This document shows positions 40,873 through 50,179 of a stretch of DNA of 64,000 bases, piece by piece. Origin of the DNA: Oscillospiraceae bacterium (GTDB lineage Bacteria > Bacillota > Clostridia > Oscillospirales > Ruminococcaceae); assembly GCA_021201135.1 (NCBI GenBank), contig JAJQGT010000011.1, positions 1 to 64,000 of the forward strand. The letters run 5' to 3'. Position numbers and translations under genes: made by a program. How positions within the stretch are numbered: position 1 is the first letter of the stretch; every line of letters starts with the position of its first letter. Below the pieces are notes generated by a model. The model searched no databases. It was not told the DNA's origin and saw only the letters and a program-made list of their open reading frames with translations.

Positions 40873-42066
40873 CTACTTTTTCGTCTCGCCTTTGAGGCTC
40901 TGCTTATAGAGGGTGTATTCGTTGTAGGCGTCGAGCGTAAGGGTCGGAATTGTGCGGGTCTTCGAGATGGAATCCTCAATCGAGAACTTCATCGCTTCAT
41001 ACAGTCCCAAATCCAAATCCTTATGGGTAACATCACGGTAGTATTCGACATCCTGATAGTGGCGTTCCTTCGAGATTAAATCCGCCATGTAGATTATCTT
41101 TTCGAGGAGGTTCATGCCGCCCTTAGCGACGGTGTGATATCTCACTGCTGAGAGAATGTCCGGGTCGGTGATTCCGAAATGCTCTTTTAAGAAAACCGAG
41201 CCGGCGATACCGTGATATGTTTTCGGGGCGTGAAGCTCGACTTCTGTAACATTGAGAGGGCACCTGAGAACGAGTTCGTACTGCTCCTCTATCGGAATCT
41301 CCTTGCAGATGTCATGGACAAGCCCCGCAAAATAGGCTTTCTCACGGTCGCAATCATTCAAAACCGCAAGCTTCAGAGCCTCGTCGGCGACGTTAAGTGA
41401 GTGATTGAACCGCTTTTCGGAAAGAATCCCTTCAAGATATTCCCTGTAGCTATTATACTTCGTTTTGTCAAAATTATAAAGCCCGTTTTCCAGAATGTAG
41501 TGCTCAACAGATTCGGGAATCCGTCCGAAGGAGGCATCATACGCTATCAGGTCAGCACGGATTTCGGTTGATGAAGCCTCGACGGCTTCGCAATCTATGA
41601 GAATACATCTGCCGCCACGAGTGCGAATCTCTTCAGCTTTAGCTTCGGACTGCTTTCTGTCACTTTCCGAACGGCAGACACAGACGAGAGTGCAAAGCTC
41701 CATGATTCTATCCGGCTTGACCCAACTGAGGAAAGTATTAAGCATATCGCTTCCCATGACAAAGTAGAGCTCGTCATCAGGATAGATACTGTGAAGATGC
41801 TCCATTGTGTTGACGGTGTAGCTCTTGCCCTCGGATTTAATCTCGAAGTCGCTGACTTCGACGCTTGGATATTGCGAAGCTACAAGCCGGCACATTTCGA
41901 GCCTTGCCTCGTCAGATGCCAGGTCCTTCACCGCCTTGTGTGGCGGGATGTGGGTCGGCATCAGGATGAGCTTGTCCGGATTCAGTTCCTTCAGGACGTT
42001 CTCTATTACGTTCAGGTGTCCGTTATGAATGGGGTTGAAGGTTCCCCCGAATATCGCTATTTTCAT
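40873..42066 (-). CDS. nadD: Fusion of nicotinate-nucleotide adenylyltransferase and YqeK HD phosphatase
   Basis: The N-terminal part (about 1-195) is NadD, with the nucleotidyltransferase motif GGTFNPIHNGHL and SSTEIRADL. It makes deamido-NAD. The C-terminal part (about 205-397) is YqeK, an HD-domain diadenosine tetraphosphatase (HSLNVADEALKLA, LVHDICKE, HTVAKGGM, MADLIS). In B. subtilis they are separate adjacent genes (yqeJ-yqeK); here they are one 397-residue chain without a stop. It overlaps the next gene upstream by ATGA. Confidence 0.92.
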   Translation of the reverse strand: MKIAIFGGTFNPIHNGHLNVIENVLKELNPDKLILMPTHIPPHKAVKDLASDEARLEMCRLVASQYPSVEVSDFEIKSEGKSYTVNTMEHLHSIYPDDELYFVMGSDMLNTFLSWVKPDRIMELCTLVCVCRSESDRKQSEAKAEEIRTRGGRCILIDCEAVEASSTEIRADLIAYDASFGRIPESVEHYILENGLYNFDKTKYNSYREYLEGILSEKRFNHSLNVADEALKLAVLNDCDREKAYFAGLVHDICKEIPIEEQYELVLRCPLNVTEVELHAPKTYHGIAGSVFLKEHFGITDPDILSAVRYHTVAKGGMNLLEKIIYMADLISKERHYQDVEYYRDVTHKDLDLGLYEAMKFSIEDSISKTRTIPTLTLDAYNEYTLYKQSLKGETKK

Positions 42067-42956
42067 GATTTAAAATCAATTACAGGTTTCTTCGGGTTTC
42101 TGCGGTATAAAACCGCCTTCGAGCCGATGGTGATTACTACTTCGGAATCGGTCTTGTCGGCGAGCTCCTCTGCCGCTTCACGGGCAGTGTAGAGGCTGTT
42201 TTCAAGGCACTTGATTTTGATTATCTCGTGAGCCGTGAGGTAGTCGTCGATTGACTTGACCTGTGCTTCACTGATTCCGCCTTTTCCTATCTGGAACGAG
42301 GGCTCGATATTTGCGGCGTAGGCTTTCAAATAGCTTCTCTGTTTTGAATTTAGCTTTGAAGCTCTCTTCGGCTTCTGGTTGTCTTTCAGGTAAGCCTCAA
42401 GCTTGCGAAGAGAGTTGCCGCGGTGGCTGACGCTGTTCTTTTCTTCGTCGGTGTACTGGGCGAGTGAACGGTCGCCGACCATGAAAAGCGGGTCGTAACC
42501 GAAGCCGTTCGAGCCTATCATTTCATATCCGATTTTGCCCTCGATTTTTCCATCGAACTGACGCTTTGTGCCGCTTTCGTCGAAGTAGGTTATGACGCAG
42601 ACAAACCGGGCGGTTCTCTCTTCATCTGGAACGCCTTCCATATTCTTCAAGAGAAGATGGCACCTGTCGACGTCGTCGAGACCTTCGCCGCCGTATCTGG
42701 CGGAATAGATTCCCGGCTCGCCGTTAAGAGCGTCAACTGCGATTCCCGAATCATCGGCGATTACGGGCATGTGGGTCAAATCATATACGGCTCGTGCTTT
42801 GAGTTCGGAGTTCTCGGCAAAAGTGGTGCCGGTTTCCTCGACTTCGAGCCTTATTCCGGCTTCTGACTGAGATATAACCGTAATTCCGTAAGGCGTCAGA
42901 ATCTCTTTGACCTCGCGGAGCTTTTCCGGGTTATTTGAAGCAAGTATCATCTTCAT
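42063..42956 (-). CDS. Fusion of XTP/dITP pyrophosphatase (RdgB) and YhbY/CRM RNA-binding domain
   Basis: Residues about 1-190 are a Ham1/RdgB house-cleaning pyrophosphatase: ILASNNPEKLREVKEIL, TFAENSELKARA, VIADDSGIAVDALNGEPGIYSARYGG, GSNGFGYDPLF and SHRGNSLRK. From about 200 the chain is a CRM domain like YhbY, a 50S-associated protein: LNSKQRSYLKAYAANIEPSFQIGKGGIS, and KIKCLEN. The two halves are in one frame with no internal ribosome-binding site. Nucleotide hygiene joined to ribosome biogenesis in one protein is unusual. It is flanked by ftsY and nadD with ATGA overlaps. Confidence 0.9.
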   Translation of the reverse strand: MKMILASNNPEKLREVKEILTPYGITVISQSEAGIRLEVEETGTTFAENSELKARAVYDLTHMPVIADDSGIAVDALNGEPGIYSARYGGEGLDDVDRCHLLLKNMEGVPDEERTARFVCVITYFDESGTKRQFDGKIEGKIGYEMIGSNGFGYDPLFMVGDRSLAQYTDEEKNSVSHRGNSLRKLEAYLKDNQKPKRASKLNSKQRSYLKAYAANIEPSFQIGKGGISEAQVKSIDDYLTAHEIIKIKCLENSLYTAREAAEELADKTDSEVVITIGSKAVLYRRNPKKPVIDFKS

Positions 42957-43873
42957 TGCGAGTCCCCTCCCTCATCGAACAGCGCATCTACGAAGTCCTT
43001 GGCGACAAACGGCTGGATGTCGTCAATCTTCTCGCCGACGGTTACTATCTTTACAGGCACCTTGAGCTCGTTTACTATCGGGATGACGATTCCGCCCTTG
43101 GCGGTGCTGTCAAGCTTCGTAAGAATTATTCCGGTGATATCTGCGGCTTCGTTAAATTCCCGAGCCTGATTTACGGCGTTCTGACCGGTGGTGGCGTCAA
43201 GAGCTATCAGCACCTCGAGAGCGCAGTCCTCCGCCTTGGAGTGGACGATTCTTGAAATCTTCGAAAGCTCCGCCATGAGATTTTTCTTGGTCTGGAGCCT
43301 TCCTGCGGTGTCGACAATTACAACGTCGACGTTACGAGCTTTTGCGGCATCCATTGCGTCGAAGACCACAGCCGCAGGGTCACTTCCCTCGGCGTGCTTG
43401 ATGATATCGACTCCGGCACGGTCGCACCACACCTGAAGCTGGTCGACCGCCGCGGCTCTGAACGTGTCAGCCGCCGCAACGAGAACCTTCTTGCCATCGT
43501 TCTTTAACTGATAGGAAAGCTTGCCGATGGTGGTGGTTTTACCCGCACCGTTTACGCCGATTACGAGGATTACCGACGGCTTTGTCGAAAGATTGAGCGG
43601 CACGTCCTCGCCGAGCATTTCGGTGATGATGTCCTTCAAAGCCTGCCTTGCCTCCATCGGGTCTTTGATTTTATTCTCTTTTACTCTTTCTCTGAGCGAC
43701 TCGACGATTTCCTCCGAGGTCTTGCCTCCTAAATCGGACAGGATTAAGAGCTCTTCGAGCTCGTCGTAGAAGTCGTCATCGAGGTTTCCCCTTCTGAACA
43801 GACTGTTTATCCCGCTCATGAGACCGTTTTTGGTCTTTGAAAGTCCTGCTTTCAGCTTATCAAAAAAGCCCAT
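42953..43873 (-). CDS. ftsY: Signal recognition particle receptor FtsY
   Basis: SRP receptor GTPase for membrane protein targeting. The 306-residue product has the N-terminal helical domain and the NG domain with VNGAGKTTTIGKL, AADTFRAAAVDQL, DTAGRLQTKKNLM and LTKLDSTAKGG. It lacks a long acidic A domain. The start follows smc by 21 nt. Confidence 0.97.
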   Translation of the reverse strand: MGFFDKLKAGLSKTKNGLMSGINSLFRRGNLDDDFYDELEELLILSDLGGKTSEEIVESLRERVKENKIKDPMEARQALKDIITEMLGEDVPLNLSTKPSVILVIGVNGAGKTTTIGKLSYQLKNDGKKVLVAAADTFRAAAVDQLQVWCDRAGVDIIKHAEGSDPAAVVFDAMDAAKARNVDVVIVDTAGRLQTKKNLMAELSKISRIVHSKAEDCALEVLIALDATTGQNAVNQAREFNEAADITGIILTKLDSTAKGGIVIPIVNELKVPVKIVTVGEKIDDIQPFVAKDFVDALFDEGGDSQ

Positions 43874-43894
43874 ATAATTCTCCTTTGTTTTGTA

Positions 43895-46800
43895 TTAGTT
43901 AATCTCGTCGTCGCTGAAGGATACGTCACTTACATCCATCTTCAGGAGCTTTGAAACGCCCTTTTCCTGCATGGTGACGCCATAGAGGACGTCAGCTTCT
44001 TCCATAGTGCCGCGACGGTGAGTGATAAGTATAAACTGGGTTGTGTCGGTAAAGTGCCGTAGGTATTGCGCATACTTCGTTACGTTGACGTCGTCAAGCG
44101 CCGCTTCTATCTCATCGAGGATGCAGAAGGGCGAAGGACGAAGCATGAGTATTGCGAAGTAGATGGCGATTGCCACGAAAGCCTGCTCACCGCCGGAAAG
44201 TAACGAAAGGTTCTTGATGACCTTTCCGGGAGGTGCAACATTTATCTCGATTCCCGATTCAAGGACGTTGTCTGGGTCGGTTAATCTCAGTTCTCCCCTG
44301 CCGCCGCCGAAGAGTTCGGAGAACGTTACTTTGAAGTTCTCGTTAATCTTCTCGAAGCTTTCCGAGAACATCCTCTTCATGTTGACGGTGAGGTCGTCAA
44401 TGAGGGCTTCGAGCTCGGTCTTCGACTTCATGACGTCCGCTAATTGCTTCGACAAGAACTCGTAACGTTCGGAGACTTCCTTATATTCGTCCACCGCGTC
44501 GGTATTGACCGAGCCGAGAGCCCGGATTTTGTTCCTGATTTCGGTCAGATGCTTGTTGGCTTCGGCGACGTCCTCAAGCTTTTCAGCCTGAGATGCCGCT
44601 TCGTCGGCAGTCATTGAGTAGGACTCCCAGAGGCTTCCGATGATGTCGGAGCTGTCACGGCGGATGGTTTCGAGCCTTTCCGAAAGCCTCGAAATCTCGC
44701 TCATAACGGATTCTTTAAGACCCGAGGTTTCTTTGGATTTAGCCCTTGCCAGATTCTCCTGACGCTCGTATTCAAGTGAGCCATCGGTTTCCTGACGGAT
44801 TCGCTCGGAATATCTTTCGGCTGTGATTTTCGATTCCTCGGCTTCGTGCTGACGCTCGGCGATATTCTCGTTTTCCTGAGCAATCTGGCGCTCAAGCTCG
44901 GCTTTTCTGTCGAGGTATTCCGTAGCCGAAGCGTGTGAGCTTTCGATTCCGGTCTTGAGCTGTTCTATGAACTGGTTCGCCGCTTCGATGTCCTTGGCGA
45001 GTTCCGTCGAGCGAAGACGCTTCTGGGAAATATCGTTTGAAATCTCCTCACGTCGGTTCTTAAGGGCGGCACTCTCCTCGCCGGCTGTGCTGATTTTGCC
45101 CTCAATTACCGAGATTTCGGCTTCGAGCTCGGCAAGCTTTATCTCCGATGAGGTCTTGGTCTCCTCGGACGTTGCGATTTTGTTTTTGTTCCAGAGAACC
45201 GATTTCTCAATATCCGAGACACGGTCCTTGAGCTGTTCCGATGACAGCCTCAGTCTTTCCGCTTCGGTCTCGAATCTGAGCTTGTCGGACTCCATCGAAG
45301 AGATGGCGTCCTTCTCGCCTTCAACATCAAAGCCCAACTTTTCGGCTTCGGCGTTGGCGGCTTGGAGCCTTTCCCTGAGTCTTGACAGGTCGGATTCCAG
45401 CTTGTCAAGCTGTGCCCCTATCTTTGCGATTTCGTTCTTTCTTGAGAGCACGCCCGAATTCTTTGAGGAGCTTCCTCCGGTGAAGGAGCCGCCGGAATTG
45501 ATGACCTGACCGTCAAGGGTTACTATCTTGAAGCGATAACCGTGCTTCTTTGCGATATTTGCCGCAAGGTCGATATTTTCGGCAACTGCTGTTCTGCCGA
45601 GAAGGGATTTTATGATGCCGGAATATTCCTCGTCGCAGTCAAGGAGCTCATAAGCCATTGCGACGAAGCCCTCTTCCATGTCGAGACCACGCTCGTTAAG
45701 GACGTTGCCCTTGACGGAAGTTATCGGCAGGAAGGTTGCTCTGCCGCCGTTGGTTTCTTTCAAGTAGCGGATGCAAGCCTTTGCCGACTCTTCGTTTGAG
45801 ACGACGACGTTCTGCATCGCCCCACCGAGAGCCGTTTCGATTGCAAGGCTGTATTTCGGGTCTGCCGAAACGAGCTGAGAGACGGTTCCCCGAACGCCCT
45901 GAAGTCTTCCCGATTTGCCTGCTTTTACGACGCTCTTGACGCTTCCGGCGAAGCCTTCCATGCTGTTCTCGAGATCTATAAGCATCTGTCTGCGGGATTC
46001 AAGCGAGCGCTTATTGAGTTCAGCGTCGTTAAATTCCTGCGACAGCTTCTTTTGCTGTTCGGTTTTCTTCTGGTAGAGCATGTTGAAGCCGGAAAGGCGG
46101 TTCTGGTGCTCGGAAATTTGCTTTAAGATGTCCGAAACGCCGTCGAGTGCCGACTGCTCGTCGTTTTCGGTCTTGGTTATCTGGAGCTTCATGGTATCAA
46201 TCTGTGCGGACGCATCTTTAAGTTCGTTTTCGGCGTCGCTCTTGTCCCGAAGGGCATTTGCGATTGCGAACTTGAGCTCTGAGCGCTCGACATAGGCGCG
46301 ATTAAGCGATTCTCGGGAGGTGTTCAGGTCGCTCTCGTGTTCATTCTCTTCAACGTTCAAGCCGGTGAGTTCCTTCTCAAGCGCCGCGACCTCTTCATTA
46401 AGTGACTTCAAATCAGCCTTGATTCGCTCAGAGTCGGAAAGGCGTTGAGAAATGCTCTTCTCGACCTCTTTTTCGGCGTCAAGGAGTTCCTGACGCTTTT
46501 TCTCGGCTTCGGCAATCTCGCTCTCGTAGTGCATGATGTTGTTCTTGTACACGGCGATATCCGAAGCGGCTTCGGAGCTCTTCTCGGTGAGCTCGGCGAT
46601 TTTAGCTCTGTATTCCTCCGCCGCGGCGGCTGACTGTCTGCGCTTTGCGGCAAGCTCTTCTATTTCGGCTTCACACTGGGAGATTTCGTTCGTGAGATGC
46701 TCATATTCGCCCTGAGACAAAAGAAGAAGATTTCCGGTGTCAGATTCGCTTGACTTGAGCTCTTCGAGCTTGTTTGTCCAGACGGAGATTTCGAGGTGCT

Positions 46801-47467
46801 TTCTCTCGTCGGCAAGCTTGAGATACTTCTTTGCTTTTTCGGACTGGATTCGAAGGGGCTCCACTCTGCCCTCCAATTCCGAAAGGATGTCTTTTAATCT
46901 TAGGATATTTTCTTCCGCCGAAGCAAGTCTGCGCTCAGACTCGGCTTTTTTATAGCGGAACTTCGAGATTCCGGCGGCTTCGTTGAAAATCTCTCTGCGG
47001 TCGCCCGACTTTGAGCTTATGATGTCTGCGACCTTGCCCTGACCGATTATCGAGTAGCCGTCACGACCGAGACCGGTGTCCATGAAGAGCTCGAGGACGT
47101 CCTTGAGACGTACCTGAGCGCCATTTAGCATGTACTCGCTCTCGCCGCTTCTCCAAAGCCTGCGCATGACGCTGACTTCATCGGAATCTATCTCGAGGGT
47201 GCGGTCTTCGTTTGATATATTAAGTGTGACAGAGGCGAAGCTCATGGGACTGCGCTTTTCGGTTCCACCGAAAATTACGTCCTCCATTTTTCCGCCACGA
47301 AGAGTCTTGGAGGACTGCTCCCCCAAAACCCATCTGACTGCGTCGCCTATATTGCTTTTTCCGCTTCCGTTGGGACCTACAACGGCTGTCAGACCTTTTC
47401 CGAATTCAAGCTTGACCTTATCGGGAAAGGATTTGAAGCCGTGAAGCTCAATAGATTTCAAATACAC
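43895..47467 (-). CDS. smc: Chromosome segregation protein SMC
   Basis: A condensin ATPase. The 1190-residue protein has Walker A GPNGSGKSN (31-39), two long coiled coils with high Glu/Lys/Ala content, a hinge near 510-640 (VRGTVSQLVSADPKYSLAIETALGG), the signature LSGGEQAFVAIAIYFAIL and Walker B FCILDEIEAALDD near the end. The rnc-radical SAM-smc-ftsY order is found in Clostridia. No scpA or scpB is in the window. Confidence 0.98.
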   Translation of the reverse strand: MYLKSIELHGFKSFPDKVKLEFGKGLTAVVGPNGSGKSNIGDAVRWVLGEQSSKTLRGGKMEDVIFGGTEKRSPMSFASVTLNISNEDRTLEIDSDEVSVMRRLWRSGESEYMLNGAQVRLKDVLELFMDTGLGRDGYSIIGQGKVADIISSKSGDRREIFNEAAGISKFRYKKAESERRLASAEENILRLKDILSELEGRVEPLRIQSEKAKKYLKLADERKHLEISVWTNKLEELKSSESDTGNLLLLSQGEYEHLTNEISQCEAEIEELAAKRRQSAAAAEEYRAKIAELTEKSSEAASDIAVYKNNIMHYESEIAEAEKKRQELLDAEKEVEKSISQRLSDSERIKADLKSLNEEVAALEKELTGLNVEENEHESDLNTSRESLNRAYVERSELKFAIANALRDKSDAENELKDASAQIDTMKLQITKTENDEQSALDGVSDILKQISEHQNRLSGFNMLYQKKTEQQKKLSQEFNDAELNKRSLESRRQMLIDLENSMEGFAGSVKSVVKAGKSGRLQGVRGTVSQLVSADPKYSLAIETALGGAMQNVVVSNEESAKACIRYLKETNGGRATFLPITSVKGNVLNERGLDMEEGFVAMAYELLDCDEEYSGIIKSLLGRTAVAENIDLAANIAKKHGYRFKIVTLDGQVINSGGSFTGGSSSKNSGVLSRKNEIAKIGAQLDKLESDLSRLRERLQAANAEAEKLGFDVEGEKDAISSMESDKLRFETEAERLRLSSEQLKDRVSDIEKSVLWNKNKIATSEETKTSSEIKLAELEAEISVIEGKISTAGEESAALKNRREEISNDISQKRLRSTELAKDIEAANQFIEQLKTGIESSHASATEYLDRKAELERQIAQENENIAERQHEAEESKITAERYSERIRQETDGSLEYERQENLARAKSKETSGLKESVMSEISRLSERLETIRRDSSDIIGSLWESYSMTADEAASQAEKLEDVAEANKHLTEIRNKIRALGSVNTDAVDEYKEVSERYEFLSKQLADVMKSKTELEALIDDLTVNMKRMFSESFEKINENFKVTFSELFGGGRGELRLTDPDNVLESGIEINVAPPGKVIKNLSLLSGGEQAFVAIAIYFAILMLRPSPFCILDEIEAALDDVNVTKYAQYLRHFTDTTQFILITHRRGTMEEADVLYGVTMQEKGVSKLLKMDVSDVSFSDDEIN

Positions 47468-47474
47468 GCTTTTA

Positions 47475-48461
47475 TCATTCCTTAATGAGAATATTTTCCG
47501 TCTGGGAAGGCTCCGGTTTTATCGTGACCTCTATCCCCTTCGAACGGAAATATTCGATATTGCTTTTTTTGTGACCGAGTGCTTTCGACAGGTAGTCGGG
47601 GCGGACGGTGAAGGTATAGGACAGACCGCCGTTCATAAGCTTCTCCATAGTGTTTCGTGCCCTGACATTCTCGCAGAGCTCACGGAACGCCGGATGATAG
47701 ATTCCCCCGAGCATGGAGCCTTCGACGTCGGTTGACGAATGGAGTCCAAGCTTGATAACGGTTATATCTCTTTGCTCAAACAAGTCCAGAAGCTTCGCTG
47801 AGAGCTCGACGGCTTCGGACAATTCATACGTCCTGTATTTGCCCTCTGTGTATAGCTCGCCGAGCTTTGTGTCCTTCAGGACTACAGTCGGGTAGATTCT
47901 AACCTCCGAAGGCTCCAAATCGGCGATTCTAAGGGCGGTTTCATAATCTTTTTCGATTGTCGAGCCGTAGAGACCGAGCATCATCTGCAGTCCCAAAGTG
48001 AAACCGTGCTGTTTTATCAAGTGCGAAGCATTTTTGACGTCTTTTGCCGTATGCCCACGCTCGTTGAGCTCAAGGACATCGTCGAACATCGACTGCGCGC
48101 CGAGCTCTATTGTGGTGACACCGTAGCTCCCGAGTATTGACAGAATTTCTTCGTCGATGGCGTCGGGTCTGGTCGAGAGGCGGATGCCCCTGAATCCCAT
48201 ATCGACATACCTCTTCGCCGGCTCAAGGAGCTCGAGCATGTAGCTTCGGGGAATTGCGGTGAAGCTCCCGCCGAAGAAGGCGATTTCGGTGTTCGTTATA
48301 TCCACGCCGTCGGAAAGCGCCTTTTCGCAGGTCTCCACGACGTTTTTTGCATGAGGGATAAATGTCTGCCCGGTGATGGTGTTCTGGTTGCAGAATGAAC
48401 ACTTATGCGGGCAACCGATATGCGGGACGAAGATGCTTAGGTTTGCGTGCTTATTTGGCAT
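47475..48461 (-). CDS. Elp3-like radical SAM protein
   Basis: A 328-residue radical SAM protein of the family usually encoded between rnc and smc in Clostridia. The 4Fe-4S motif is IGCPHKCSFCNQ (Cx3Cx2C); FGGSFTAIP, GIRLSTRPDAID and TTIELGAQSMFDDVL are the Elp3-like strand motifs. It lacks the acetyltransferase domain of Elp3, so its substrate is unknown. The ATG at 48459-48461 is within the end of rnc, with GGGAG upstream; the longer start at 48626 lies deep in rnc and is not credible. Confidence 0.88.
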   Translation of the reverse strand: MPNKHANLSIFVPHIGCPHKCSFCNQNTITGQTFIPHAKNVVETCEKALSDGVDITNTEIAFFGGSFTAIPRSYMLELLEPAKRYVDMGFRGIRLSTRPDAIDEEILSILGSYGVTTIELGAQSMFDDVLELNERGHTAKDVKNASHLIKQHGFTLGLQMMLGLYGSTIEKDYETALRIADLEPSEVRIYPTVVLKDTKLGELYTEGKYRTYELSEAVELSAKLLDLFEQRDITVIKLGLHSSTDVEGSMLGGIYHPAFRELCENVRARNTMEKLMNGGLSYTFTVRPDYLSKALGHKKSNIEYFRSKGIEVTIKPEPSQTENILIKE

Positions 48462-49155
48462 CGGGCAGTGCTCCCATAAGCTTGAGGGCTTCCTTTGCGG
48501 CGAGCTGTTCGGCGCGCTTTTTGGAGCTTGCAGTACCGGTGCCGATAACGTTTGAGTTGAGCATAACGTCAACGGTAAACGAGCGTCTGTGAGCCGGTCC
48601 CGACTCGGAAACGAGCTCATATTCAACCGATTCCTCGGGGTTCTTCTGGATTATCTCCTGCAGGACGGTCTTGTAGTCGTCGTATTCCTTTGCGGCGGCT
48701 TCCTCAACGTTCTCGGGGATGAACCGAAGGACATATTTCTTTGCCGCTTCAAAGCCGCCATCGAGATACACCGCGGCGATTACCGCTTCAAATGCATCGG
48801 AGATTATCGAGGGACGGTTTTTGCCGCCGTTCGAAAGCTCGCCCTTGCCAAGGTAAATGTATTCCTTCAAGTCAATCTGCTCGGCGAACTTGGCGAGGGA
48901 TTTCTCGCAGACGAGGGTCGCACGGGTCTTGCTCAGCTCACCCTCGGGATAGTCCTGACATTCTTCAAACAGATACTCAGAGACAACTATCGACAGAACG
49001 GAGTCTCCAAGAAATTCGAGACGTTCGTTGGAATTTCTCGTGTGATGAGATTCGTTTGCATAGGACGAGTGCGTCAATGCCTCGATAAGCAGGTCTTTGT
49101 CTTTGAAAGTATAGCCTAATTTTTGCTCAAATTCTTCTAATTTCGTAAGTTCCAT
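48451..49155 (-). CDS. rnc: Ribonuclease III
   Basis: Double-strand RNA endonuclease for rRNA processing. The 234-residue protein has the catalytic signature NERLEFLGDSVLSIVVSEYLF, DAFEAVIAAVYLDGG and a C-terminal dsRNA-binding domain (about 155-228: DYKTVLQEIIQ, GTGTASSKKRAEQLAAKEAL). It follows plsX by a 1-nt overlap; acpP, often between them, is absent. Confidence 0.97.
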   Translation of the reverse strand: MELTKLEEFEQKLGYTFKDKDLLIEALTHSSYANESHHTRNSNERLEFLGDSVLSIVVSEYLFEECQDYPEGELSKTRATLVCEKSLAKFAEQIDLKEYIYLGKGELSNGGKNRPSIISDAFEAVIAAVYLDGGFEAAKKYVLRFIPENVEEAAAKEYDDYKTVLQEIIQKNPEESVEYELVSESGPAHRRSFTVDVMLNSNVIGTGTASSKKRAEQLAAKEALKLMGALPDAK

Positions 49156-50177
49156 TACTTCTCCTCTGTCTCTTTTTGCTTCATCTCTTCAAGAGCTGTG
49201 GCTATTTCTTCGGTTACGTTGTTCTCGATATAAAGCTTTGCCTGACGGATGGCGTTATAGAAGGCTTTTGCGTTCGAAGAGCCGTGAGCCTTGATTACAG
49301 GCTTCGCGGCACCCAAAAGCGGCGCTCCGCCATATTCCGAATAGTCGAGCCTCTTTTTCATGGCATTGATTCTCTTGAGGACGAACAGCCCGGCGATTTT
49401 ACCGGTTACTCCGCTGAATACATCCTTCACATATGCCGAGATGAGCTTGCCCATGCCTTCGTAGGTTTTAAGTACAAGGTTTCCGGAGAATCCGTCGGTT
49501 ACGGCGACATCTGCGCCGCCCAATGGAATCTCACGGGCTTCTATGTTTCCGATAAAGTTGACCGGGGCGTTGCCGAGTTGCTTATATGTCTCGACCTCCT
49601 GGTCTCTTCCCTTGGTCGGCTCTGCGCCTATGTTTATGAGTGCGGTTCTCGGGTTTTCGACGCCTTGGAGCTTGTTCATATAGGCGGAGCCCATTATTGC
49701 GAACTGGACGAGCATATCGGGGCGACATTCGGAATTGGCGCCGATGTCAAGAACCATGCAGGGTGCCGCCGTTGTCGGGAGAACCATGCCGATGGCGCAA
49801 CGCTTGATGCCTTTCATGCGCTTGACTATGAAGGTGGCACCGACTGTCAGAGCTCCCGTTGAACCGGCAGAAACGAAGGCGTCGCCCTCGTCGTCATGGA
49901 GCATCTTTAAGCCCACCGCCATTGAGCTTTCGGAGCATTCCTTAAGAATCTTTGTGGGCTCGGTTTCGACCGCCATGACCAAAGGGGCGTGGTGAATGGC
50001 AATATTCGAAATATCGAGCTCGTTTTCCTTGGCGCAAGCTTTTATCTTTTCCTCGTCGCCGACAAGGGTTATGTCGACACCCAGGCCGTTTACGGCGTCG
50101 ATTGCGCCCTTGATTACCTCGAGCGGAGCATTGTCACCGCCGAAAGCGTCAACTATTACACGGATTTTATCAGCCAT
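49155..50177 (-). CDS. plsX: Phosphate acyltransferase PlsX
   Basis: Makes acyl-phosphate from acyl-ACP for phospholipid synthesis. The 340-residue protein shows VDAFGGDNAPLEVIKGAI, HDDEGDAFVSAGSTGALTVGA, LPTTAAPCMVLDIGANSECRPDML and the later VTDGFSGNLVLKTYEGMG. Its usual length and motif order leave little doubt. There is no acpP or fabD/fabH neighbour here. Confidence 0.97.
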   Translation of the reverse strand: MADKIRVIVDAFGGDNAPLEVIKGAIDAVNGLGVDITLVGDEEKIKACAKENELDISNIAIHHAPLVMAVETEPTKILKECSESSMAVGLKMLHDDEGDAFVSAGSTGALTVGATFIVKRMKGIKRCAIGMVLPTTAAPCMVLDIGANSECRPDMLVQFAIMGSAYMNKLQGVENPRTALINIGAEPTKGRDQEVETYKQLGNAPVNFIGNIEAREIPLGGADVAVTDGFSGNLVLKTYEGMGKLISAYVKDVFSGVTGKIAGLFVLKRINAMKKRLDYSEYGGAPLLGAAKPVIKAHGSSNAKAFYNAIRQAKLYIENNVTEEIATALEEMKQKETEEK

Positions 50178-50179
50178 TT

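Noticed and set aside
48462-48626. N-terminal extension of the radical SAM gene
   Set aside because: It lies wholly inside rnc in another frame with low-complexity sequence, while the ATG at 48461 has a good ribosome-binding site and conserved start.
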